A stretch of 13,174 nt of DNA, taken from CAYVAP01 sp964343195 (GTDB taxonomy: Bacteria > Bacteroidota > Bacteroidia > J057). A program made the translations under genes and the position numbers. The stretch is from assembly GCA_964343195.1 (NCBI GenBank), contig CAYFIR010000159.1, positions 1 to 13,174 on the forward strand, written 5' to 3'. Every line of letters starts with the position of its first letter. Positions within the stretch are counted from its first letter, which is position 1. This document shows, piece by piece, positions 1 to 6,310 of this stretch. The notes under the pieces are model-generated. The model made no database searches. It was given only the letters and a program-made list of their open reading frames with translations, and had not been told where the DNA came from.

Positions 1-58
1 TTGGGAGTTGGGAGTTGGGAGTTGGGAGTTGGGAGTTGGGAGTTGGGAGTTCAAAGTT
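1..58. repeat. Heptanucleotide tandem repeat (TTGGGAG)n
   Basis: Seven perfect copies of TTGGGAG occupy 1-49. They continue as a decaying eighth unit (TTCAAAG) to about 58. The array starts at the window edge, so its full length is unknown. The same period and a related consensus (roughly GNAGTTC) recur, degenerate, at 6219-6297 and 8395-8422. No gene overlaps it. Confidence 0.95.
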
Positions 59-100
59 ATGGGGTGGGAGGGAAAATTCCAGCATACGGGATAGAGATCC

Positions 101-347
101 GCTAGCCGCGGGTTAAAACCGCGCGGCTAGCTAAAGGGCTGCTCTCTTCCTTGCTGCGCGACTTTTGACCGCAGCAAGATGAACACCTGGCCGCGGGTTA
201 AAACCGCGTGGCTAGCTAGAGAGCTGTCCTCTTCCTTGCTGCGCGACTTTAGTCCGCAGCAAGATGACAACTAGCCGCGGGTTAAAACCGCGCAGCTAGC
301 GAGAGGGCTGCCCTCCTCCTTGCTGCGCGACTTTAGTCCGCAGCAAG
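101..347. repeat. Three tandem ~85-bp units, each with two hairpins
   Basis: Three units with a period of 84-85 bp lie just upstream of the ravA-like gene. Each holds hairpin A (101-131, 187-215, 271-299), a CTAGCCGCG-type stem around GGTTAAAACC. Each also holds hairpin B (150-178, 235-263, 319-347), with a perfect CTTGCTGCG/CGCAGCAAG stem and inner core GACTTTAGTC in copies 2 and 3. The spacer between A and B is conserved as well. The stems lack T-tracts, so they are not typical terminators. They resemble REP/BIME-type intergenic elements, but no REP-associated transposase gene is in the window. Confidence 0.9.
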
Positions 348-401
348 CTATTTTGCCCCAAATCGCCGAACATTCCCCGCCAAATCCCAGTTTCCTTTGC
401 C

Positions 402-1967
402 ATGAACACCACTACCACCTCGGTTCGCAGTCAGACCGAAGCCTTGCTGAACGGCCTTTGTGCCAGCCTGTACGAACGGGAAGAGCCCGTGAAACTCGCG
501 CTGCTGAGCGCCATCGCGGGGGAAAGCATCTTCCTGCTGGGCCCTCCCGGCGTGGGCAAGTCTCTGATCGCCCGCAGGCTCAAGCATGCCTTTCGGGATG
601 GAACCTCTTTTGAGTACCTGATGAGCCGGTTCAGCACTCCGGATGAGATTTTCGGGCCGGTGTCCATCAAGAAGCTCAAGGAAGAAGACCGCTATGAGCG
701 CCTCACGGACAATTACCTGCCCGGTGCCAACATTGTTTTCCTTGACGAAATCTGGAAATCCGGGCCCGCCATTCAGAATGCCCTGCTGACCATTCTCAAT
801 GAGAAAATCTACCGCAACGGCGAGCAGGAAATGCGCGTGGACATCAAGGGCATCATCACGGCTTCCAATGAGCTCCCTCCCGCCAAGGAGAGCTTTTTGC
901 CGCTGTGGGATCGCTTTCTGATCCGCTATGAGATGGGCGGAATTCAGCAAAGCCAGAACTTTCTCCGCATGATCACCGACACCCGCGATGTTTATGCAGA
1001 CGAAGTGCCCGAAGAAGTCAAAATTTCCAATCAGCAACTCAACGAGTGGGGCAAACAGATCGACGAAATCGCCATCCCTAACGAAGTGCTGCACACCATA
1101 CAGGTTATCCGTCACAAGCTCGAAGAAAATGGCCAAAAGGCCAATCGCGAGACCGACCCGGTGCGGATCTATGACCGACGCTGGAAGAAAATTATCCGCT
1201 TACTGCGCACCTCGGCTTTCCTCAATGGCCGCGACCAGGTGGACCTGATGGACGCCTTTCTGATGGTCAACTGCCTGTGGAGTCAGCCACAGCAGCGCGA
1301 GGAGATCCAGGAAGTGGTGAGTGAGGCCATCCGTAAGCATGGGTACTCCATCGCGGTCAACCTGAACCTGCTGCGCAAGGAGCTGAATCAGTTTGAGCAG
1401 GAGGTGGAAGACGAAACCCGTATCAAGCGCAGCATCGCAGAGGACCGACTGCTACCTGTCCAGGATGAGTATTACGAATTCATCCAGACAGAGAAGCAGT
1501 TTCAGGGTTCCCTGCTCAAAATCGAGGAGTACAATAAGCTCGATATCCGGGACTTTCAGGTGGTCAATATTTACGACGAAGGCCTGAAGCTGCGCCACCG
1601 CCTGCAGGCCCGCAAGAGCCAAAGTCAGCAGCACGCCATTCAGATTAGCTACGACGGCGTAGAACTGACTCATCCCCTGCGCACCCATAAAGTGGAGCGG
1701 AGCGAAGTTATCTTCAAGCAACCGCATCGGTTGGTGAGGGAATTTTGGGACGAACGATACGAGAAATTGATGCGCTATATCCTGGATCAGGAAAAGCGCC
1801 TCGTGGACGACCAACCTGAGGAGATCCGCCTGCTGAAAAGCAACCTCTTCGTCGATGCCCGCCGCGCCGACATTGTCACCGCCAACCTGCAGGAGGTCAC
1901 TGATGCCCTGGACAAGCTCAAGCTGCGTCTGGAGAAGCTGCACTATGCCTACTCAGAGGGAGGCTGA
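402..1967 (+). CDS. ravA: RavA-like MoxR-family AAA+ ATPase
   Basis: This is a 521-residue cytoplasmic AAA+ ATPase of the MoxR family, RavA type. Walker A (GPPGVGKS) is at 47-54, Walker B (IVFLDEI) at 111-117, sensor 1 (ASNE) at 154-157, an arginine-containing DRFLIR at 170-175, and YDRRWKK at 257-263 in the helical lid. Segments such as LIARRLK, FEYLMSRFSTP and RYERLT match what I know of E. coli RavA (498 residues). The C-terminal ~190 residues are charged, predicted helix and strand, in the place of the RavA stalk region. RavA normally works with the VWA protein ViaA and has been linked to chaperone-like maturation of respiratory complexes. No VWA gene follows here. The ATG at 402 has no clear ribosome binding site and lies 55 bp after the hairpin array. 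I saw no convincing promoter. Confidence 0.93.
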   Translation: MNTTTTSVRSQTEALLNGLCASLYEREEPVKLALLSAIAGESIFLLGPPGVGKSLIARRLKHAFRDGTSFEYLMSRFSTPDEIFGPVSIKKLKEEDRYERLTDNYLPGANIVFLDEIWKSGPAIQNALLTILNEKIYRNGEQEMRVDIKGIITASNELPPAKESFLPLWDRFLIRYEMGGIQQSQNFLRMITDTRDVYADEVPEEVKISNQQLNEWGKQIDEIAIPNEVLHTIQVIRHKLEENGQKANRETDPVRIYDRRWKKIIRLLRTSAFLNGRDQVDLMDAFLMVNCLWSQPQQREEIQEVVSEAIRKHGYSIAVNLNLLRKELNQFEQEVEDETRIKRSIAEDRLLPVQDEYYEFIQTEKQFQGSLLKIEEYNKLDIRDFQVVNIYDEGLKLRHRLQARKSQSQQHAIQISYDGVELTHPLRTHKVERSEVIFKQPHRLVREFWDERYEKLMRYILDQEKRLVDDQPEEIRLLKSNLFVDARRADIVTANLQEVTDALDKLKLRLEKLHYAYSEGG

Positions 1968-2115
1968 GCAGGAAATACCAGGCCTGAGGCAGGATCGGGT
2001 ATGTGTCGTGAAGAATTAGGTCCGTTTCTCATGGGAGTTCCCAGCAATTGGGTCGCATCAACCAGAAAATGCTTAATTTCCCCGTGCCCCTTTTCACATT
2101 CAAGAACCTGAGCCT
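1968..2115. other. Intergenic gap between ravA-like gene and HAAO
   Basis: This is 148 bp without a coding signal. A short TGGGA/TCCCA inverted repeat (2032-2043) has only five pairs and no T-tract, so I do not call a terminator. TTG at 2048 with TAATTTC at 2074 faintly resembles the Bacteroidota -33/-7 promoter pattern, but the spacing is too long to call. Confidence 0.5.
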
Positions 2116-2631
2116 ATGAAATTTCCCGTACTGAACTTCAAAAAATGGATCGACGATAACCGTCACCTGCTCAAGCCGCCCGTGGGCAACAAGGTTGTCT
2201 TCAGCGAATCAGAAGACTACATCATCATGGTAGTAGGTGGCCCCAATCAGCGCACCGATTACCATTACAATGAGACGGAGGAATTTTTCTACATGATAGA
2301 AGGCAACATGAACCTCCGCATCCAGGAAGGCGGTAAGCCCAAGGACGTTCACATCAAGGAAGGCGAAATTTTTCTCTTGCCGCCAAAGGTTCCCCACTCT
2401 CCTCAGCGTGAAGCGGGCTCCATCGGCCTGGTGATCGAGCGCAAGCGAGATGATGACATGAAGGATGGCCTGATGTGGTTTTGCCCCAACTGCAACCACA
2501 AGATCTACGATGAGTATTTTGCCATGGAAAACATCATGACCCAGATGCAGGGAGTGTTTGAGCGCTTTTATGCCTCAGAAGAAGCCCGTACCTGCGAGAA
2601 CTGCGGCACGGTGATGCAGCGGCCTGGATGA
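2116..2631 (+). CDS. nbaC: 3-hydroxyanthranilate 3,4-dioxygenase
   Basis: This is a 171-residue cupin dioxygenase that opens the ring of 3-hydroxyanthranilate with O2. The product is 2-amino-3-carboxymuconate semialdehyde, in the kynurenine route of tryptophan breakdown and quinolinate/NAD synthesis. Fe(II) ligands by family alignment are H50, E56 and H94. Substrate-binding arginines are R46 and R98 (GGPNQRTDYH and HSPQR motifs). The C-terminal rubredoxin-like zinc site of the bacterial enzymes is present as CPNC (123-126) and CENC (160-163). Length and motifs match the Cupriavidus enzyme (174 residues) well. No other kynurenine-pathway gene lies in the window. The last 57 bases overlap the run-on end of the convergent pseudogene at 2575-2829. 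Confidence 0.96.
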   Translation: MKFPVLNFKKWIDDNRHLLKPPVGNKVVFSESEDYIIMVVGGPNQRTDYHYNETEEFFYMIEGNMNLRIQEGGKPKDVHIKEGEIFLLPPKVPHSPQREAGSIGLVIERKRDDDMKDGLMWFCPNCNHKIYDEYFAMENIMTQMQGVFERFYASEEARTCENCGTVMQRPG

Positions 2632-2829
2632 GTTGATTCCCTCTTGTTGCCAGTTTGAAGAATCAGCATTGCGCCAGTCCCAGTTCTCCTGAACCAGAGT
2701 AGTAGGATCATCTACTCGGTTCACCGTATGGGTAAAAGTTTGGGGATCGAAGTCGTCGCATTGAGACATGACTGGCCGGGGAGTCAAGCCCAGGGCGACT
2801 CCCAATAGAAGGACATATAAGTTTTTCAT
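2575..2829 (-). pseudogene. N-terminal remnant of a secreted protein (truncated)
   Basis: This open frame of 84 codons begins with a clear signal peptide (MKNLYVLLLGVALGLTPRP, then VMSQ). About 30 residues follow, including FTHTVNRVDD and VQENWDWRNA, which I recognise only loosely as the start of large secreted proteins in Lewinella-type bacteria. Homology-like character fades after NADSSN, and the last 19 codons are antisense to the end of the dioxygenase gene. Its ATG overlaps the stop codon of the upstream lipoprotein (ATGA), so it was probably translationally coupled. I read it as the 5' stub of a large gene that lost its body and its stop codon. A short authentic protein cannot be excluded. 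Confidence 0.7.
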
Positions 2830-3614
2830 CGGATTCGGGTGCCTATGAAGGTGTCTTGAGTAAAAGGAGTAGGAGAAGGCGCGTCTGGGCCTACTGGGTA
2901 GGTTTCGTAGGTAACCACCAGTGAATCGTAGCCTGGCGATAGTACCCCATAAACCTTGCGGCCATGAGGGTCGCAGACCTCTATCCGACCACTGGAGGTG
3001 CCCAAATAAAAAGCCGTGGCGCCGCTGATTATATAGGGAGTTCTACAGCCTGCAACTGGCAGCCCCTCGAGAATCCCAACCTCTCCAGTGACCCACGTAT
3101 ATTCCTCATGCGTGAGCCGCATAGTAAATGTATCCTCAGGGGCAGAGGTCGCATAACCATGGTAACTCCCCCAAATTGGAAGCTCCTTCACATCCACCAC
3201 ATAAATGGTTTTTTGCACGGTGTCCACCCCATCATCTTCTGGATAACAGAGGGTATCAGGCGTCCAACGCACCACCAGGGTGATGTCAATTCGTCCATAC
3301 GGCGCATAGAATTCTACCGGCTCCAGGCGAGTGTGTCGCTTGGTCGTATCCAGACCGATGGTCCATTCATAGGACTCGTAGCCGGAGTCGGCTTCCAGCA
3401 CCAAGGTTTTGTTCATGAAGACCGTGTCGTACACTGGCGCGGTATAATCCAGACGCAGCGGCTGCCACATTTTGAAGTCAGCGGCTTGGAGAGGCTGTGC
3501 ATCCCAACAGGGATCAAAGTTCTCACACTCCGGATTTGTCGGATCATCGCAGCGCTTACAGCCCTGCCAGACCAGCATGCCGAGGGCTAAGAATAGCGGG
3601 ATTAGCTTTTTCAT
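2826..3614 (-). CDS. Putative lipoprotein, paralog of 3769-4578
   Basis: This is a 262-residue predicted lipoprotein of unknown function. The signal peptide MKKLIPLFLALGMLVWQG is followed by C19, the likely lipidated cysteine, although W and Q at -3/-2 make the lipobox atypical. The body is strand-rich: LVLEADSG and a WTIG motif, then a PEDDGVDTV motif, GSYHGY, several cysteines, YDSLVVTYETYP and a terminal FIGTRIR. The same landmarks appear in order in the paralog at 3769-4578, so both are real related proteins. The first ~85 bases are nearly identical between the two, and the rest is strongly diverged. The stop overlaps the start of the truncated secreted-protein gene (ATGA), which suggests the pair once acted together at the cell surface. 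No database family is recognised. Confidence 0.85.
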   Translation of the reverse strand: MKKLIPLFLALGMLVWQGCKRCDDPTNPECENFDPCWDAQPLQAADFKMWQPLRLDYTAPVYDTVFMNKTLVLEADSGYESYEWTIGLDTTKRHTRLEPVEFYAPYGRIDITLVVRWTPDTLCYPEDDGVDTVQKTIYVVDVKELPIWGSYHGYATSAPEDTFTMRLTHEEYTWVTGEVGILEGLPVAGCRTPYIISGATAFYLGTSSGRIEVCDPHGRKVYGVLSPGYDSLVVTYETYPVGPDAPSPTPFTQDTFIGTRIR

Positions 3615-3671
3615 GGCGTTGAAAGTTGAAGGTGAAAAAGGGGAATAAAGGCTGGGGTTTGATTCCCCCCA

Positions 3672-3764
3672 TTACCTCATCGCTGCTCTTGATTGGCAGC
3701 TAGTTCCGCTAAGGCCTGAACTGATCAAGCAGATCAGCCAGAGAATGAGTTGAATATTTTTCAT
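3672..3764 (-). pseudogene. Signal peptide joined to last codons of a deleted gene
   Basis: This tiny frame of 30 codons starts 4 bp after the stop of the lipoprotein at 3769-4578. It encodes a signal-peptide-like MKNIQLILWLICLISSG, comparable to the MKN start of the remnant at 2829. It then runs, out of frame, into a copy of the extreme 3' end of the gene remnant at 4670-4933. The shared stretch CTAGCTGCCAATCAAGAGC, continuing through AGCGATGAG, occurs at both places. In its own frame it reads LAELAANQEQR and stops at 3677. This is best explained as an internal deletion that removed nearly the whole large gene and left both ends. Confidence 0.8.
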
Positions 3765-3768
3765 TGTT

Positions 3769-4578
3769 TTATTGTCTGTAGCCGATAAAAACCGATTCTT
3801 TCGTGACATAGCGCGGAGGATCCAGCGCCAGAGAATCTGGGTCGTCGTAGCGGTAGTGAATGACTAGGGTATCAGCGTTAGCGGAAATCTGAGCCAGGCC
3901 TGCATGAAGTCCCCAGCAGGTCTTAAAATCTGGCCACCCTCCTCCAAGAACAAAAAAGCCGTTCGCAGCGAGGTCATGATTGAGTAAAGAGTCACAACCA
4001 CTTGGCAAATTCTTTACAGCCATATCAGGGTATCCATACATGTTTGACTCAACGTAGTATATCTCAATACTGAAAGGATGTCGGGGTTGATGCAGATTCA
4101 CCCCCTCATAGGTGCCAAAATATGGCATACTCTCTTCAAAGGAGACAATTTCTACTACCTTGGTAACAGTATCTACCCCATCATCATCAGGAAAACAGTT
4201 CTGTCGTGGATTCCCAGATACGATATGTGTGATTTCGATGGCTCCGGTAAATCCACCAAAAGTAACCACCTCTTTTATCCCACTTCGTACCCGAGGATCA
4301 GTACCAATTATCCATTGATGGGAGACATCCCCACTATCAAGGCCCGTTAAAACGAGGGCGTTGCGATTGAGCACCTTACCCGTAGTGACACTGAGATCCC
4401 ATACAATATCGCCACTTCTACCAATATATTCCCGCATCTCGAAGTCTGCCGAGACTTCCGTCAGCTCGTAGCATGGATCATAATTCCGGCACTCCGGATT
4501 TGTCGGATCATCGCAGCGCTTACAGCCCTGCCAGGCCAGCAGGCCGAGGGCCAGGAATAGAAGGATTAGCTTTTTCAT
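3769..4578 (-). CDS. Putative lipoprotein, paralog of 2826-3614
   Basis: This is a 269-residue predicted lipoprotein of unknown function. Its leader MKKLILLFLALGLLAWQG precedes C19, and KRCDDPTNPEC follows, as in the paralog at 2826-3614. Shared downstream landmarks are NALVLTGLDSG, a WIIG motif, CFPDDDGVDTV, YFGTYEG, LPSGCDSLL, DTLVIHYRY and a terminal FIGYRQ. The upstream 50-60 bases also match those of the paralog (TTTATTCCCC near the 5' end, then CCTTCAACTTTCAACGCC before the ATG). The duplicated unit therefore included the intergenic region. The gene following in the same direction has been deleted down to a 93-base remnant (3672-3764). Confidence 0.85.
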   Translation of the reverse strand: MKKLILLFLALGLLAWQGCKRCDDPTNPECRNYDPCYELTEVSADFEMREYIGRSGDIVWDLSVTTGKVLNRNALVLTGLDSGDVSHQWIIGTDPRVRSGIKEVVTFGGFTGAIEITHIVSGNPRQNCFPDDDGVDTVTKVVEIVSFEESMPYFGTYEGVNLHQPRHPFSIEIYYVESNMYGYPDMAVKNLPSGCDSLLNHDLAANGFFVLGGGWPDFKTCWGLHAGLAQISANADTLVIHYRYDDPDSLALDPPRYVTKESVFIGYRQ

Positions 4579-4669
4579 GGCGTTGAAAGTTGAAGGTAAA
4601 AAAGGGGGTATATAGGGTTTATGAGGTGTATAGGGGGAATAAAGACAGTAGCTTTACTCCCCTCTAATC

Positions 4670-4933
4670 TCATCGCTGCTCTTGATTGGCAGCTAGCTCA
4701 GCCTCCAACTCCGCCAAGCGCTTTTCCAGGGCGATGGTGTGCAGGTACAGCTCTTCGAGCTTCTCCTGTAGTTGCACGGTGAAGGCAGTCAGCTCCACGC
4801 CACCGGCTGCATCTACTTCGGCCTGCGAGACCACGCCGGGCAGGTGATGATGCTGCCAGACGTATTGCTCGACCTCGGAGAGGGGCATCAGGTGATAGTC
4901 GGGCTGGCGGGAAGTGAAAAGATTGTGCCTCAT
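4670..4933 (-). pseudogene. C-terminal remnant of a tail-fibre-type secreted protein
   Basis: This frame of 87 codons matches the segment that follows the endosialidase-chaperone (peptidase S74-like) domain in large Bacteroidota surface proteins. It has DYHLMPLSEVEQYV, then HHHLPGVVSQAEVD, then VQLQEKLEELYLH, and ends in a coiled coil (EKRLAELEAELAANQEQR). In the family this segment sits at the very end of proteins many hundreds of residues long. Here it starts abruptly: there is an in-frame stop 15 codons upstream of the ATG, and no signal peptide or repeat body. I interpret it as the 3' stub of a large gene, the first of three decayed copies in this region. Residual expression as a small coiled-coil protein is possible but unsupported. 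Confidence 0.75.
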
Positions 4934-5461
4934 GGGAAACTGGTTACAGGCATGAAAAAATGCTCCTTAACAAGGCATTTGACACCCCAAAGCCCAGTTG
5001 TATCACCCCAATGTATCTACAACCAGAGAGGGCGTCCAAATACATTTCTCATATATGACTAAAGTCATCTCGATTGCAGACATATGTGTCAGATAGAGTT
5101 AACTCGTCGATAAAGACGACAAGGCTGAGATGCGCTCGGGCTCGGTGTTTCGACGCAGTGGGGTACCCTGCTCCCTTATTTTAGGACTTTAGACTAAAGG
5201 AACTATGGATTGAGAGCGTCCTGGTGTCGCCGTGATCAATGTGAGTGAGTTGACTGCGTTTTTATCGCAACGAAGTGGTCTCACTTCTCGCTTCTCGCTT
5301 CAAAATTCTACGAGTATAAGCTGTGGCAAGGGAAATCAGAAACAAAGGCTCAACTTCACTTTTGGAGGAATGGCGAATCACTGTACCTCGGCCTTCCAGG
5401 CCGATCACCTGCTGCGGCTTAGAAAGCCACGGTACAGTAAACGGAGACCCGCTCCGGTGTT
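4934..5461. other. Non-coding region with palindromes
   Basis: This is 528 bp with no coding frame I trust; the open frame starting at 5232 runs antisense into lolA and looks random. It holds the palindrome ATGACTAAAGTCAT (5055-5068), whose core is the reverse complement of the GACTTTAGTC core of the hairpins at 245-254 and 329-338. It also holds CTTTAGACTAAAG (5187-5199), a small TCGTC/GACGA hairpin (5104-5119) and a branched structure at 5380-5438. It may contain the eroded body of the gene whose 3' end survives at 4670-4933, but I see no residual protein similarity. Confidence 0.6.
5380..5438. other. Predicted three-way junction (branched inverted repeat)
   Basis: An outer 8-bp stem (ACTGTACC at 5380-5387 with GGTACAGT at 5431-5438) encloses two hairpins. 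The first is TCGGCCT/AGGCCGA with a TCC loop (5388-5404). The second is GGCTT/AAGCC with an AGA loop (5416-5428). It lies 24 bp beyond the stop of lolA. No T-tract follows on either strand, so intrinsic termination is not obvious. It is too short and differently arranged for a tRNA. Confidence 0.6.
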
Positions 5462-6115
5462 TTATCCCTCTGTGAGATCGACCACATCTGCCCCAGGATG
5501 GGAGGTGGCATCAAAGACAAATTCAGCATCCTGCACTGGGATGTTGAATTGCAGATTGGTGAACTCGTAGGTGTAACGGGTATTGGCACGATCATACATC
5601 TCGTAGCGAACCAGCGCGTAATCATTCCCCCTGATAAATAACCGAATGCGGTAAAACTGCGTGTCAGCTCTTTCTGGAACCAGGTCGATGACATGACAGG
5701 CAGCTCCCTGGATGCTCTCGGTGCCCACGTATTGGTATTTGTACCCGGTTTTATACAGGTCAAAAATGGTTGAAGGGGCAGTCTCTCCCTCTTCAGGATA
5801 GTAATAGTCGATGGTGATCTCATCGACTTCAGCCAGATACACATAGACTTTTTCTCCATCGTTGGCAACCTCTTGTCCTGGCATTCTGATGACATATTTA
5901 TTCCCCTGCACCACTATGGACCCGGATACGACCTCGTTTAACCCTTCTGTAGAGTTGGATAGGGATTGTGAGAGGCTAGCCCTAAAGGAGGACGCTTGTG
6001 CATATCTAGCACTCACCTCGTCCAGAATCCGCCGGGCCTGGGGATCCTGCTGCGCCATCAGGTAAGCAGGCATCGTAGCAACTGCCAATAGTACAAGTAT
6101 CCATTTGTTAAGCAT
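5462..6115 (-). CDS. lolA: Outer membrane lipoprotein carrier protein LolA
   Basis: This is a 217-residue periplasmic LolA-family protein, which carries lipoproteins from the inner membrane LolCDE complex to the outer membrane. The signal peptide covers about residues 1-21 (MLNKWILVLLAVATMPAYLMA, with QQ after the likely cut). The mature part starts with the usual QARRILDEVSARYAQ helix. It continues as a half-barrel of strands: GSIVVQGNKYVIRMPGQEV, a DGEKVYVYLAEVDEITI strand pair, GAACHVIDLVP, YALVRYEMYD, and FTNLQFNIPVQDAEF near the end. Length and order fit Bacteroidota LolA proteins. In many Bacteroidota lolA follows ftsK, but here the upstream gene in the same direction is a sodium symporter 195 bp away, so I do not assume an operon. 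Confidence 0.93.
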   Translation of the reverse strand: MLNKWILVLLAVATMPAYLMAQQDPQARRILDEVSARYAQASSFRASLSQSLSNSTEGLNEVVSGSIVVQGNKYVIRMPGQEVANDGEKVYVYLAEVDEITIDYYYPEEGETAPSTIFDLYKTGYKYQYVGTESIQGAACHVIDLVPERADTQFYRIRLFIRGNDYALVRYEMYDRANTRYTYEFTNLQFNIPVQDAEFVFDATSHPGADVVDLTEG

Positions 6116-6218
6116 AGCTTGAGAAGTTGATTGTAGGAGCGAAAGCAGAAATTAATGCCTTCCGAACAAAGTAGCCACTCAGATTAAGCCCTTCCAAAAG
6201 GCTCATGGCCAGCACTAT

Positions 6219-6297
6219 AAACTTCGAATCCCATTGAGCGCAGCGAAATCCTACAGAGCCGGAAACTCCGAACTTCGAACCCCAAACTACGAACTTC
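6219..6297. repeat. Degenerate heptanucleotide repeat between lolA and the symporter
   Basis: On the plus strand five consecutive 7-mers fill 6263-6297: AAACTCC, GAACTTC, GAACCCC, AAACTAC and GAACTTC. Two more, AAACTTC and GAATCCC, lie at 6219-6232. Read on the minus strand the consensus is about GNAGTTY, related to the perfect GGGAGTT array at the window start. The block lies in the 195-bp gap between lolA and the symporter gene. Confidence 0.75.
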
Positions 6298-6310
6298 TTC
6301 CCCCAGCCAA

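Noticed and set aside
101..347. CRISPR array
   Set aside because: The units are internally palindromic, contiguous and nearly identical along their whole length, with no variable spacers and no cas genes.
348..1136. Long minus-strand open frame (262 codons) over the ravA-like gene
   Set aside because: It is the antisense shadow of a gene with full AAA+ motifs and has no recognisable protein features.
5380..5438. tRNA gene
   Set aside because: It has only two inner arms and 59 bases, with no anticodon arm or T-arm signature.
5232..5570. Small plus-strand gene between the C-terminal remnant and lolA
   Set aside because: It overlaps the end of lolA in antisense, covers the branched inverted repeat and has no recognisable features.
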